From Erodium maritimum (lineage: Eukaryota > Streptophyta > Magnoliopsida > Geraniales > Geraniaceae), in contig OY997590.1 of NCBI GenBank assembly GCA_963921825.1, positions 57,960,012 to 58,024,011 on the forward strand: a DNA stretch of 64,000 bases. The letters are read 5' to 3'. The position numbers were made by a program, and so were the translations under genes. A model generated the notes under the pieces. That model had not been told where the DNA came from. It saw only the letters and a program-made list of their open reading frames with translations, and ran no database searches. The first letter of the stretch is position 1. Each line of letters starts with the position of its first letter. Shown piece after piece: positions 45,991-57,214 of the stretch.

Positions 45991-46716
45991 TTTAGTGTGC
46001 ATCAGAGTCACATATTTTTTCTGCTGCATTTCTTAAAGCATTCACACATTTAAACTTTTGCAATGCAGTATCAAAGGACACAGACAAAGAAGCTGAGGAT
46101 GAGGTTCATGGCAAAAATTTTGACGTTTGAGCTGAACGGTAAATGGAAAGATGTGCATGAAGAAGTGAAGCTCTACTATTCAAGAACAGGAAACCCATTC
46201 AATTTTCGCCAAACAAAGTTTCCATTTAAATGTACCAAATTGCCAAAAATAGGTTCTTGATTGTTTGGAACAGTATGGATATTGTTCTTTATTGTGAGAT
46301 CATAACTATGGATATTTTTTTCTGTTTAAAACAAACATGGTTATTATAATACAGATATGATTCTTAGTATTTTGGAGCTTATGTTTCAAGTTTCAGTGGA
46401 ATGTAATATAGTATATTAGCAGTCTGCACATTAAGCAATTTGTGGTGTACAGTATAATTTTATAGTGTTGTGCAACATAGATTATTAGTATACTGACTTG
46501 TGCATGATTATATTTTTGTATATGTTCAAAACCAGTAGATAATAAGTCACAATTTATTACTGCTATGGACCATATGCTACTGTTTACTCATACTTGACAA
46601 ACTTTAATATTTTATAGATTCATAGGGGAAAATGGTGTGTGAAACACCAAACAAAACAGACAAAAGACGACATGCATGAAAAAGAAGGTACCAACAATCC
46701 TTCATCTGCCTATGGC

Positions 46717-46998
46717 TTAGGGATCTACATTTATATTTCCGAGGAATTGTTGATATCCCCTTAGTGCCTGCAGCATGCGTTCCTTGGCAGCTGTTTGTTC
46801 TGCCTTCCAAGTATGATTGTCGTCTCGTTCCATCTCACCCAACAACTTCACAACCTGTGCATCCAGCATCAACATCTGATACTGGATCACTGTGAACTTC
46901 AACTTCCATAGTTGGTGAATGGTATCTATACGTCTTTCCTCATCTTCAATGTTCATGCGAAACCAAGCACTATTATCACTTCTTCCGTTGGAGGCCAT
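46717..46998 (-). CDS. Small coiled-coil protein of unknown function
   Basis: A single-exon frame of 93 residues starting MASNGRSDNSAWFRMNIEDE. I do not recognise the family. From about residue 15 it is rich in Glu, Lys, Gln and Leu with a heptad-like pattern (IHQLWKLKFTVIQYQMLMLD, then a second helix AAKERMLQALRGYQQFL), so a short helical or coiled-coil protein is likely. No signal peptide or membrane span. A TATA box (reverse of TATTTATA, 47083-47090) lies 85 bases upstream of the ATG. The gene at 63392-63664 on the same strand is similar in length and pattern, which argues that both are real. It lies between the Ulp1-like gene and F-box copy A. Confidence 0.6.
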   Translation of the reverse strand: MASNGRSDNSAWFRMNIEDEERRIDTIHQLWKLKFTVIQYQMLMLDAQVVKLLGEMERDDNHTWKAEQTAAKERMLQALRGYQQFLGNINVDP

Positions 46999-47136
46999 TT
47001 TTTGTTTTGTTTTGTGGGACTTAAGATATTTCTGTGCAGTTGAGGTTTGAAAGGTGTGTTCAAGTGATTGCTAAGTGGGGGGTATTTATAGCCCTGGTCC
47101 AAGGACATTATTGTTATTCCGAAACTAAGTTATGGA

Positions 47137-47765
47137 CTAAGTGGGTAATTTCTTTTCAACACCACCTCTACTCTTATGCATTAAATTCTCACCCACTAAA
47201 TCTTCAAAAATGATCAACTTCTGATCAGTACATCTCTGTCTTAATAGCTTAATCTTCCTCGTTTTTTTAAACCTATCTATTTTCTGATATTGCGTCAGTG
47301 TCATGGTGGTTGCCTTTCTAATCACTTCATCATACCCAAAACAGTCATAAATGTTAGTGGTGTGTAGACTGGTATATCAGTGGTGTGCATTTTAAATAAT
47401 TAGTGGTGTGCAACATAATTTTGTGTTTTGTATCTGATAGTCAAATAATAAATTATGTGTTTAGTGGGTAGTTTCTTTTTATGATTCACTCTACTCTTAT
47501 GCATTAAATTCTCAACCACCAAATCACTGCATCAAAATCCCTTGGCCACAAAAATCAATACCTCATTTCCAAAAGTGATCAACTTCTGATCAGTGCATTT
47601 CTCTTTTAATAGCTAAATCTCCCTTGTTTTTTTAAACCTATTTATTTTCAGAGATTGCGTCAGGGTCATGGTGGTTGCCTTTCTAATCAGTTTATCATAA
47701 CCAAAACAGTCATAAATGTTAGTGGTGTGTAGACTGGTATATCAGTGGTGTGTGTTTTTAAGTAT
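47137..47765. repeat. Direct duplication, two copies of about 270-300 bp
   Basis: The segment 47137-47395 is repeated in diverged form at 47465-47760. Shared blocks include CTACTCTTATGCATTAAATT, GTCATGGTGGTTGCCTTTCT and CAGTCATAAATGTTAGTGGT; the period is about 366 bp. Each copy ends with the AGTGGTGTGTAG/AGTGGTGTGCA motif. It probably arose from duplication of an upstream region of the small gene at 46717. Confidence 0.8.
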
Positions 47766-48133
47766 AAGTGATGCGCATAGACTTTGCCTAAGGTTGGTTT
47801 GTATCTGATAATAAAACAGTAAATACTATATATTATAACATAAAAATTATGGAATATTGTTATAATACTATGTATTATAACAATAAACAAATAAATAAAA
47901 TTATTTATTTATTTGTATTCTTAGTGGACCTGATATAGGTCCATTTATCAGTAAAGTGGGCTGAGCCCAATTGAATATGAGAAGACACTCCTCGCGTGCC
48001 TTCATTAATGGACGCGACGTGCGTCAATTAACACGCAACGTCCTCTATTCACGGTGATTTAATCAGTTTAAATTTTGTAATTAAAATTAACTCGGCGCCC
48101 TTTTCATTTCCTAAAACGCGTCCCTTGATTTGT

Positions 48134-48142
48134 TATATATAG
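48134..48142 (+). promoter_or_regulatory. TATA box of F-box copy A
   Basis: TATATATAG lies 95-103 bases upstream of the ATG at 48237, in a sequence context (TATATATAGnGCC) like that found upstream of copies D and E. The stretch between 47770 and 48133 has no gene. Confidence 0.6.
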
Positions 48143-48236
48143 TGCCCTAGACGCAGAGTCTTTTCAGTCACCACAAACTCTTTTGAATAGAGAGATCAGA
48201 GGGATATCTTTTCGGAAGCGATTTCCTAGTTGTAGG

Positions 48237-49102
48237 ATGGAAAACGACGATCAGAGGGATATCATCAATCAACTCCCCAACAATGTGCTCCTGCAAATTT
48301 TCGACAGGCTTTTGGAAGAAAGCGATGGTCCCTTGTTTCCTCTTTCTGTCTGGTAAGCGATACTATGTTCTTCCCCTTTTCCTTCTGGTAAATCAATCCC
48401 AAATCAGTATCTGTTTATTTTTATTTTGATTCCCAAATCAGTATCTGTTTATATTTATTGTTGATTCTAGTCAAGATTGATTACACAAATCCCGTATTTT
48501 GGTTTTTTATTTCTGCAATTCGTGGTTTAAATAGTTGCAGGAGGTTTTACGAACTTCTGCATCGTGATGAGAGAGTTGTTTCCCGTCTGCGCTGCCAATT
48601 TAGGCCTGAAGTTGTTCGAGCTGTTACAGGGCGTAGTTGTCGCGTTCTTCGCAACGCATCTAATGCACGCAATTACAGGGCTAGGTTTTTGCTTGCCTTC
48701 TACTACACATTCAATAGCAGTGAGAACGACTATGGACTGAGGCTCCTGTCCGAGATTGATTGCACCACAACCTGGAGGCGGCATTACATCATGGGAATGG
48801 CCCAAATCAATGTAGGCACGTTTGATTATGGTGTTCAGATTCTGGTCGGGTTAATCATGGAGGTGGTGGAAGGTGATGAGGAAAGGCGTGTACTTCGAGT
48901 CTGCCGCTATGATTTCCAAAGGATGCTTAGAGGGAACAGGCGCCGAACTTTGGTTGTCACCGAGTGCTGCTCTGAAGAAGACATTGGGCATTGGCATCCT
49001 AAGGTTTACGATACTATCGACCATGGTGGTGATTTTAACGTCAGTTGTCCTTATTGTATCGTAGGTATAGAGACCTATAAGCTGCGTTACAATATATATT
49101 AG
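48237..49102 (+). CDS. F-box protein, At1g67623/At2g35280-like, copy A (intact)
   Basis: Two exons, 48237-48352 and 48535-49102, spliced GT-AG to 227 residues. Residues about 9-50 form an F-box (INQLPNNVLLQIFDRLL, then CCRRFYELLHRDERVV). The middle part has a Sel1/TPR-like helical pattern (NASNARNYRARFLLAFYYTF, GLRLLSEIDCTTTWRRHYIM). The C-terminus has the family signature of a WHPKVYD-type stretch followed by SCPYC and IETYKLRYN. Such proteins are thought to bridge SKP1 of an SCF ubiquitin ligase to unknown targets. It is the most diverged of the five array members: it lacks the DYITSLP/DYLSALP start and begins MENDDQRDIINQLP. No lesion seen. Confidence 0.82.
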
Positions 49103-49532
49103 GTTAAAATTTTCATCTATTTTGTAATGCTTTCAGATTTTTATATATAATACAAGTTTGGTTTTTGTGCTTCTAAAACACTCGACTACAATGTGATAAT
49201 TGTTTGTGTTACATACCACTAAAATGCAAGTAAACACATCAAATAAATTGAAATTAATTGTATAATGTAAGTATGGTTTTTGGTACTAATATATTACATT
49301 ACAATGTGATAATTGTTTATTTTTCAAATCACTAACATGCAAGATAACACTTCAAAATAAATTGAAATACTGAACTTTGACGAAGATAAGGAACAAATAT
49401 TATCAATTTCTTCAAGTTTTTCAACACAAATAACAAACAGTTGAGTAGTAATATCCATCATAGAAAGAGAGAAACATACTATTATTCAAAACAAAGCATT
49501 AAACAAAATATATAGATATTTTTTATTTCATA
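49103..49532. other. Spacer downstream of F-box A
   Basis: AT-rich. Two diverged direct copies of about 65 bp (49175-49240 and 49300-49365, both with CTACAATGTGATAATTGTTT-like blocks) and reverse-strand versions of the AGTGGT motif (CCACTAAAATGCAAG). No gene. Confidence 0.5.
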
Positions 49533-49850
49533 TTAAGCCTTCTGGGAGGACACGATTTTTCCTATGTTATGGCCTTCATCTGGATCATCATCCCTTTTCC
49601 TTTTCTTTTCATTCTTCAGGTTTACCTCCTTCTTTTCTTCTTCCTTTTCATTCTTTAGACTTTTATCTTCTGCCTTTGGGTTCTCTCCTTCCTTGTTTTC
49701 AACTTCTGAGAGTTTAGAAGAAACTTCGCCCTCATCATCTGACAGCTCTGGGTAGGACGTCAGACCTCTGCTTGAACTTATTTTAGTGCTATCGCATGTT
49801 GTTGGAGGAGAAACAGGTAACAAATCGTTTGGAAGTAGATCGCCAGACAT
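49533..49850 (-). CDS. Small charged protein of unknown function, nuclear-type basic motif
   Basis: A single-exon frame of 105 residues starting MSGDLLPNDLLPVSPPTTCD. The first 40 residues are Ser/Pro-rich, then an acidic stretch (LSDDEGEVSSKLSEVENKEG), then Lys/Glu repeats, with KKRKRDDDPD as a possible nuclear-localisation signal. I do not recognise the family. A TATA-like TATATATAA (minus strand, about 49915-49926) lies about 70 bases upstream of the ATG. Degenerate copies of the start and upstream sequence are found after F-box B (about 51600-51665) and in Ulp1 intron 1 (about 37350-37410), so it belongs to the duplicated unit. Confidence 0.55.
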   Translation of the reverse strand: MSGDLLPNDLLPVSPPTTCDSTKISSSRGLTSYPELSDDEGEVSSKLSEVENKEGENPKAEDKSLKNEKEEEKKEVNLKNEKKRKRDDDPDEGHNIGKIVSSQKA

Positions 49851-49929
49851 TTTTTAAGTTGTGGTTTGATTTGTGAAGGAGAAGGAAATTATGAACAAGT
49901 TAGACAGAGCAGAGTATTATATATAAGGC

Positions 49930-50670
49930 CGGTTGATGACGCTTTTGGAAACGAAGAGGCACATACCTTATATGAAACGAAAACTTAAAAAAATGATTAA
50001 AATAATTATCTTCTTTGGCAATTACTAGAAATTATAGGAGAACTAATTGGCGGTTTCCTTTAATCATTATAACTTTTCGTATCTGTACACGCGTCTTGTA
50101 TAATAATTACCCGGATTTTAATTTTTTGGAATATCTAGATGAATCTCAGGCCCATTAGGGTTTCTAGAGTCCAAGTAGCCATGATGCCCTAAACGACAGA
50201 GGTACAAATGCCTAGTGCAACGATTTGACTATTCATATCTGAGAACAGCTTGGAGCCACTATTTATCTTCCTCGTCAAATCTACTCTGTGCACCCTACAG
50301 CGTCAGATTTTCATCAAGGTGTGGCTTCTCAAATTTTTTATTGTTATTAGTTCTCTTAACCTTGCAATTGTTGCCTATTTTTTTTAGTTTAATCTGAAGT
50401 TTATTTATTTTTGTATACATCCGCCCTGTAGCTGTGTACTGTATTTGTATTCATTTGTGAATTAAGTGGACTGTTTTTGCACTGGTTAATCTTTTTTTAT
50501 TAACTTAATTTCCATTATATTATAAGTAGCATATATATATAGTAGTGGTGTGTTTAATAAACTATTAGTAGTCTGCATGATAGTACTGTGCAACTTTATC
50601 TATGTTGCTCTGTATCTGATAAAAACATTACAAAAAAAAAGTTGGTCATATCCCTTTTCAGGTAATTATA
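49930..50670 (+). other. Promoter, leader and 5' UTR intron of F-box copy B
   Basis: The block 50150-50318 recurs at 51835-52038 ahead of copy C (CTCAGGCCCATTAGGGTTT, CTAAACGACAGAGGTA, GAACAGCTTGGAGCCACT). The leader ends TTTTCATCAAG/GT at 50318 and resumes after TTTTCAG at 50662, nine bases before the ATG, indicating a 5' UTR intron. The intron carries the AGTAGTCTGCATG form of the dispersed motif (about 50540-50600). Confidence 0.6.
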
Positions 50671-51444
50671 ATGGATCAGAGAGGGGTTCCTGGTGTTGAT
50701 TATATCACCTCATTGCCAGAAAATGTATTGGTTAATATTCTGAAGAGCAGTTTAGATGATTTAGACTGCAATTTGGTCATACTCTCATCCTGGTAATCAA
50801 TTTCACATATGTGCCTTAGAATTTTTGTCCTTCATTATTAATAATTAATTTTTTTTAATTTTTTTTTCGAATTCAGTTGCAAATTATTTTATAGACTTAT
50901 GTCTACTAACAAGGATATTCTGATGGAGGTACCTTGTACTTTCCACCCGAGGACGGTGAAAGCTGTCGACCATGACGGCTCCAAAATTCTTGAAAGGGCC
51001 GCTGATTTTGGGAACCTCAAGGCAGCATATCTTCTGGCTTTGTACCTCATCTTCAATTCTGATACTCCTGATCGAGGACTTCAGTTTCTTGAGACGTGTG
51101 ACAATGAGTCAACTTTGTTGAGGAGGTATGTATATGGGATGACCAAATTGAAAGTACATGATCCTAATGATGTTGAAGCGGTTCTTGGTCTATATGGTTT
51201 CTTTGCGGGAATTGATTATTAAGACAGGCGTGAGGTATTTGAGTGTCGTCGTCTTTTCCGCCGAATGTTGCAGGATAGGAATTGGAGACATCTAAAACAC
51301 ACAAAGTTGTGCAAATCGACCAGATATCCTGTTCACTGGAACAAAAAAGTCGCAGCAATTAAATATCTTAAAGAGTATTGTTACAACTGCATAGAATGTT
51401 TAATTGATATTAAAACATATAAACTGAAGCACAAAACTCCTTAA
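50671..51444 (+). pseudogene. F-box protein copy B, premature stop
   Basis: Exons 50671-50792 and 50877-51444. The frame reads MDQRGVPGVDYITSLPENVL (F-box), then CCKLFYRLMSTNKDILMEV, ADFGNLKAAYLLALYLIFNS and on to FAGIDY, followed by TAA at 51220-51222, where copy C has codons reading DPNDR. Translation would stop at 155 residues. The same frame stays open for another 73 codons to the old stop at 51442, including CRRLFRRMLQDRNWRHLKHT and CYNCIECLIDIKTYKL. The loss is thus a single nonsense change with little other decay and looks recent. It could still make a shortened F-box protein without the C-terminal cysteine region. Confidence 0.82.
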
Positions 51445-51599
51445 GTAGGACTTCTGTTTTTTTTTAATTTTCTGTAATAGACTGAATCTCGGTATGTTTT
51501 TGTCGAACATGTTATGAATGTCAAAAAAATTTTAGGTATGAATGGGAAACTTTTAGCAGTTTGAATATTAAATTATTAGTACTATGTGTTGTAAAATTT

Positions 51600-51665
51600 C
51601 AGCAGTACTTTGAATATCAAATTCTCTGGAAGTAGATTGCCAGACATTTCTTAAGTTGTGGTTTG
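51600..51665 (-). pseudogene. Remnant of the small charged-protein gene after F-box B
   Basis: On the minus strand the sequence reads MSGNLLPENLI from an ATG near 51648, matching the MSGDLLPNDLL start of the gene at 49850, then diverges. The upstream sequence (TAAGTTGTGGTTTGATT on the plus strand and GAACAAGTTAGACACAGCAG) is also shared. Only the first codons and promoter side survive. Confidence 0.6.
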
Positions 51666-52060
51666 ATTGTAAAGAAAAAGGAAATTATGAACAAGTTAGA
51701 CACAGCAGAGGATTTTTGGGAAACGAAAACTTAAAAAAATGAATAAAATAATTTTTTTTTGGCAATTACTACAAAATATAGGAGACCTAAATGACTGTTT
51801 CCTTTAATCATTACTTTTTCCCGAATATCTAGATGAATCTCAGGCCCATTAGGGTTTTTAGAGTCCAAGTAGTCATGATGCCCTAAACGACAGAGGTATT
51901 AATGCCTAGTGCAACGATTTGACTATTCATATTTGAGAACAGCTTGGAGCCACTATTTATCTTCCTCGTCAGCTTGGAGCCACTCTTTATCTTCCTCTTC
52001 AAATCTATTTTGTTCTCCCTACAGAGCCACGATTTTCATCAAGGTGCATCTTTCCAAATT

Positions 52061-52500
52061 TGGTCACTTCTCTCATCAATATATGTTTGGTTTAATTGAA
52101 AAATATCCTTCTTGTGTGTATATTGATTATTTGTTCATGTATTAGCACCTCAGTGTCTATATTATTAGTATTTTGCATTAAAATCTCAACCACTGAATCC
52201 TGCCTCAATCTCCCTCGTTCATATAAAATTACTGGCTCTTTTCCTAATTTGGTCACTTCTCTCATCAATATATGTTTGGTTTAATTGCAAAATATCCCTC
52301 TTGTGTGTATATTGATTATTTGGTCATGAATTAGCACCTCAGTGTCTATATTATTAGTACTTTGCATTAAAATCTCAACTACTGAATCCTGCCTCAATCT
52401 CCCTTGTTCACATAAAATTACTGGCTCTTTTCCAAATTTGGTCACTTCTCTCATCTATATATGTTTGGTTTAATTGCAAAATATCCCTCTTGTGTGTATA
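52061..52500 (+). repeat. Tandem repeat, 189-bp unit, 2.3 copies
   Basis: Units start TGGTCACTTCTCTCATCAAT at 52061, 52250 and 52439; the last is partial. They lie in the presumed 5' UTR intron of F-box copy C. Confidence 0.88.
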
Positions 52501-52800
52501 TCTCTGTGTTTTCTAGAGGTTGAATTTTTTTTGAAGAACGAATCATGGAGGTTCTGTTTGTAATTACTTTATTTCTACCAACCAAAATGTGTCATTAATG
52601 TGGAGCATGCCTGTAATAATGAGCATTTTGAATAAGACCAAGATAATAAAATAAATTTTGTGAACTAAGTGGACTGTATTTGCGCTGGTTAATGTTTCTT
52701 ATTTTATTAACTTGAATGCCAGTATTTTATAAGTAGCATATTTTATGTACTAGTGGCCTGTATAATAAACTATTAGTAGTCTGCATTTTCAGGTATTATA

Positions 52801-55800
52801 ATGGATCACATAGTGGTTCCTGGTGTTGATTATATCACGTCATTGCCAGACGATGTGTTGGTTAACATTCTTAAGAGGTGTTTTGATGATTCAGACAGAA
52901 ATTTGGTTATACTCTCATCCTGGTAATCAATTTGAAACTTGTGTCTTACAATTTTTTTTTATTTATTATTACTATTTATTCTTTTACGTGTTTTTAATTT
53001 TAGTTGCAAGTCATTTCATAGACTTATGTCTACTGAGAAGGATATTCTGATGGAGCTACCTTGTATGTCACGCCCCAATTTCAGTAAAACCGAACTAGGG
53101 ACGCGAACATTTTAAGACATAAAAACACTTGAAAACCTGTTTTCATTAAACACTTTAAAAGTACCAGTTTAGTTCAACAAAATAATAATTACAGTTTAAA
53201 ACACGTCCCAACAAGTGGACAAAAGTACAAGGTATCCGTCACTAGACTCAAAAGACAAAACCGGACTCCGCTCCTAGCTCCACGAGCTTCGAGAGCTCAC
53301 CTAGTCTGTCCCACGAACAGTACCTGTAGGAAAAGCAGCTAGGGGTGAGCGTTCGCTCACCACCACGAATAACAGTCTGACTACGGCATAATTAGCAGGC
53401 AAAGCAAGTAACACCAACAACGACTCAACACCGGGGAACACCATCCCCCAAACCAAGTACTCTGACTGAACAAACACCCACGATGACCTTCCTCGAACGA
53501 CTCAACACTCTGACACGTAAAGTAGACCTGACCCAACGATTGACGACCTCTTCCAAGGACTCAAAAGAAAGTACGCAACACCAAACAGCATCACAAGGGA
53601 TCACACACCAACCAAGATCACAAAGGATCGCACACCAAAACAAGATCACAAAGGATCGCAAACCAGCTGCCAAGAACGCCCTCCCGGGACTCTAACCCGA
53701 TCAGGCCAACCCAAGAATGCTGCAACTTACCGGGACTCTAACCCATAAGCCAGCCGGAAAATGCTGCAACTTACTAGGACTCTAACCCATAAGCCAGCCT
53801 GAAAATGCTGCAACTTACTGGGACTCTGACCCATAAGCCAGCCAAGGTATGCTCACAAACCCAAACCACACACGCGCGGCCAGGACCCCTTTATTGGCGG
53901 GCGGGCCCCCTACCCCGTCTGAACATGCAGACGCGTGTGCTCGTGGACCCCCGTTTCAGGAAGCGGGCCCCCAACCTCCGGTAACCACAACCACAATCAT
54001 CATCACAAACACAATCACAAGCAAAATCAACAACCAGTAACAACACAGGTTCAACACTCATAGGCACTCATGGCCACCAAGACACCAACAGTACAACTCG
54101 GACTCAACAGCCCCACAGGCACTCACGGCCTCCCAAGACACACCGACAGTAAGACGCGGACTCAACAGCCCCACAGGCACTCACGGCCTCCCAAGACACC
54201 AACCAACAGTAAGACACGGACTCTACAGCCCCACCGGCACTCACGGCCTCCCAAGACACCAACCATAAAACACGCCTGCAACTTACCGAGACTCTAACTC
54301 GTAAGCCAGCTAAAGAAAGCTTACAACCCCCCCGAGACTCTAACTCGGTCAGGCCAGCCAAAGACACCAACCTTAGTACACGGGCTCTCAAGGCCACCCA
54401 AAACACCAAAGGTAAAGACACGGTTTCAACAACCCCACGGGCACTCATGGCCACCCAAAACTCAACAATAAAACACGCTTGCAACTTACCGAGACTCTAA
54501 CTCGTAAGCCAACTAAAACACCAACAGTAAAGTACAGGCTCTCATGGCCACCCAAACACGATTAACAACACGGGCTCTCATGGCCACCCAAGACTCAACA
54601 ATAATAATACACGGGCTCTCAAGGCCACCCAAGAATCAACCATAATAATACACGGGCTCTCAAGGCCACCCAAGACGCCAAAATAAAAAATCAACCTCCG
54701 GCTTAACCCAAGCGTCCAACAGTCCTAATATCAACAGTTTCACAATCAACCTCTGGGCATGGTCATATGCCTCCAGTAATTCAATTATCGCTAAGTTCTC
54801 TGATCCTACGACACTACTAAAAGTCACATGCTTTTCTCATAAACACTACAAACCCGTATCATGCTTTTCTAATATTTAAATAATTCTACTCAACACACGA
54901 CACCCCGGTGTCACATGCAATTCTACTATTAACTTTCCCTAATCAGGGCCGAGATCCGGCTACTTTTCCCTACCTCAACTGAAGAGCAACCGCTAAGTCT
55001 CCTAGCTGCTGACGTCCTGGCTCGCTACCTCTGATCTTCTCTTCGGTCGAAGCCGGACTCTAAATTTAACACGAAGCCACAAATCAATAACGGTTCCACC
55101 GTTAAACTAAAGGTTACGATTAGTCTAGTTTAGAACCGACAGTTGTCTTTTAAACTCGAGCGGGATAAAAGCAGGGTCACGGCGAATCGGGTTGAGTACC
55201 CGAGCACCGAAACCGGTGCATGCGAGGCACAGTTCCAAATGCACGAATCTCGAGGTCCGATTCAACGGTCCGCCTTTGTTCCTTTTTAAACCCAAATAGC
55301 AGTCCATTTTAACAGCCGATTATTCGTTCCACGCTCAACAGATCAAGATCCATTTAAATCAAATCTGATTGTTCCCTTAAATCGATTTTCTAAAACCCAA
55401 GTTTTATTTCCGACGATTTCAGTCTCAAATCATAAAACCAACGTCGTTTTAGTTTAATTCCTAACCAATCTGATTCTCAACTCCTCGATTTAAAACCGTT
55501 TTTAAAACCCAAATTGATTTTAATTCTCTTTTATTTTAAATCCCTTTTTCTTTAATCTGATTTTCGTTTTACAACTTTTCTTTCCAAAATCCTGATTTTT
55601 GATTCCACTAAACAGATCCAAAATTTATAGTTGTTTTCTACTAACACATTCAACATTTACAAAAAAAAAACAACATTAACAGATTTAATCGTTAACAGAT
55701 TTAACATTAGTCGAAAAAAGAAATACAACGAAAGGGGGGCCTCGGTCAGAAAATCCGACGACCCTCGACGGCGATAAATCCGGCCGGAAACTCACGGTGG

Positions 55801-57077
55801 TGGCTCACCGTAGGGGAGATAAGGGCGGAGGGAGGTGGTCGCGGTGCCGGGCGTGGCGGCGGAGCACGGCGAGGCACGGTGGCCCCTCACCCGTCTCAGA
55901 TCTAGGACGACGGGGCTCGGGTTCGAGGGTTCCGACGACGAGAAAGAGAGGAGGCGGCGGACCCTCGGGAGAGAGGGGCGAGAGGAGCTCTGGGACGGCG
56001 GGGAACGGCCGGCGACGGCGCGTCTGGTCCGAGAAGACGAGGGAGAGAGGCGGGCTCAGTGGTGGTGCCGTGGCTGGACGGAGACTCGGCCAACGGCGGC
56101 GGCGGCGACGTGAGCTGGAGAAGACGGGGGCGGTGCACGGCGTGGTTGGACGGAGAAGAAGACGGGGTGAAGGGGAAAGTGAGGGTCGGAGCTGGATGAG
56201 GAAGAGGGAGGTGGGAGACGACGTGGCCGGAGCCGGAGAGAGGGTCGCCGGAGAAGATGGAGATGGGAGAGAGAGAGAGGGCGGCTGAAGTGAGTTAGAG
56301 AGAGAAAGGGCAACTGAATTAGGGTTCAAAACCCTAATTCAGCCTCTTATATACACGGGCTGATTGCCCCTTTTGGGCCGCTGGCGAGTAAACGGGCCTC
56401 AGGCCCAAGCGAGGGGGGCCTGGTCGGTCGGGTCTGGCCTGGCCAGGTTGCTGGTTGGGTCCGGCCCGGTCCGACCCAAAAGTGTTTTTTTTTCTAGACT
56501 TTTCGAACTGCTTCCCAATCCCGTCAATTAAAACCCGTAAAAGACAATTGAATTTTTCAGGACTTTACATTGTAAGTTCCACCCGAGGACGGTGAAAGCT
56601 GTGGACTATGACGGCTCCAAAATTCTTCAAAGGGCCACTGATTTTGGGAACTCCAGGGCAGCATATCTCTTGGCTCTGTACCTCATCTTCAATTCTGATA
56701 CGCCTGAGCGAGGTCTTCCAATTCTGAACACGTGTGACAATGTGTCAACTTGGATGAGGAGGTATGTCTATGCGATGACCAATCTGAATGTAAATGAAGA
56801 TGAAGATGAATCTCTTGCTGCTATGTATAGTTTCTTTGAGGAGACTGATCCGAATGACAGGCACGTCCTATTTACTTGTCGTCGCCAGTTTCGCCAAATG
56901 CTGCAGAACAGGAACTGGAGATATCTAAAACACACACATTTGTGTGAATGGACCGGAAATCCCATTCACTGGAATAAGAAAGTCGCAGCAATCAGACGTG
57001 TTAGAGAGTTTTATTACAACTGTGTGGAATGTTTAATTGATATTGAAACATATAAACTATCTCATAACACTATGTAG
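52801..57077 (+). pseudogene. F-box protein copy C, exon 2 split by a 3.5 kb solo LTR
   Basis: Exon 1 is 52801-52922. Exon 2 starts at 53004 and runs to 53065, where the LTR begins; it resumes at 56575 and ends at the TAG at 57075-57077. Leaving out the LTR and one copy of the TTGTA duplication, the coding length is 687 nt (228 residues) with no other lesion. The pieces read MDHIVVPGVDYITSLPDDVL, LMSTEKDILMELPC, then FHPRTVKAVDYDGSKIL, ATDFGNSRAAYLLALYLIFN, CRRQFRQMLQNRNWRYLKH and CVECLIDIETYKLS. Transcription into the LTR meets a stop after about 16 extra codons. Copy C is closest to copy B. An upstream leader with a 5' UTR intron (splice CATCAAG/GTGC at about 52043, acceptor before 52792) is shared with B. 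Confidence 0.88.
53066..56569 (-). mobile_element. Solo LTR (3504 bp), TSD TTGTA, inside F-box copy C
   Basis: On the plus strand it begins TGTCACGCCCCAATTTC and ends GGACTTTACA. TTGTA flanks both ends (53061-53065, 56570-56574). Orientation is minus, as for the Tekay-like element. It contains GGCCACCCAA-rich tandem units (54350-54680), a CACTCACGGCCTCCCAAGAC repeat (54110-54260), the 18-base palindrome (53344-53361) and, on the minus strand, a TATATAAGAGG promoter at about 56340. Purine-rich frames at 55800-56330 are leader sequence, not genes. Confidence 0.92.
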
Positions 57078-57214
57078 GTCTTTTGTTTTTATTTTATTTT
57101 ATGTAATAGACTGAATCTCAATATGTTTTTGTTAAACTTGTTATGAATGGTAACTTATTAGTAGTATGAATGGTAAACTTTGAGCAACGTGAATATTGAA
57201 CCATTAGTACTATG

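Larger units (their letters stand above)
36657..46260 (+). pseudogene. Ulp1-like cysteine protease gene, nine exons, disrupted by a stop and a solo LTR
   Basis: A plant-type Ulp1 (C48, SUMO-protease-like) gene. Proposed exons: 36657-36705, 37424-38370, 38721-39026, 39118-41513, 41716-41896, 42005-42100, 42197-42334, 42450-42522 joined to 45637-45767 across the LTR, and 46069-46260. All junctions are in phase and the sum encodes about 1502 codons. The N-terminal part has a basic stretch, then GFGSILHLRVQFLPARLCMY and FGDWLHIDDSVVHQVLGIYL, as in N-terminal regions of plant Ulp1-like proteins. Exon 4 is acidic, with repeats of VPGEQSACEGK. The catalytic domain shows DHVYENA, YRKSHYMVMVID (His), EILDNYD (Asp) and CKDCGVFAM (Cys). 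The Gln six residues before the Cys is absent. Lesions are a TAG at 38230-38232 after GLVN and the LTR in exon 8. Exon 1 is the least certain. Confidence 0.8.

Noticed and set aside
55797-56329. Overlapping open frames of 160-174 codons on both strands
   Set aside because: Inside the solo LTR at 53066-56569; purine-rich leader DNA gives Arg/Gly/Glu or Pro/Ser/Leu runs in all frames.
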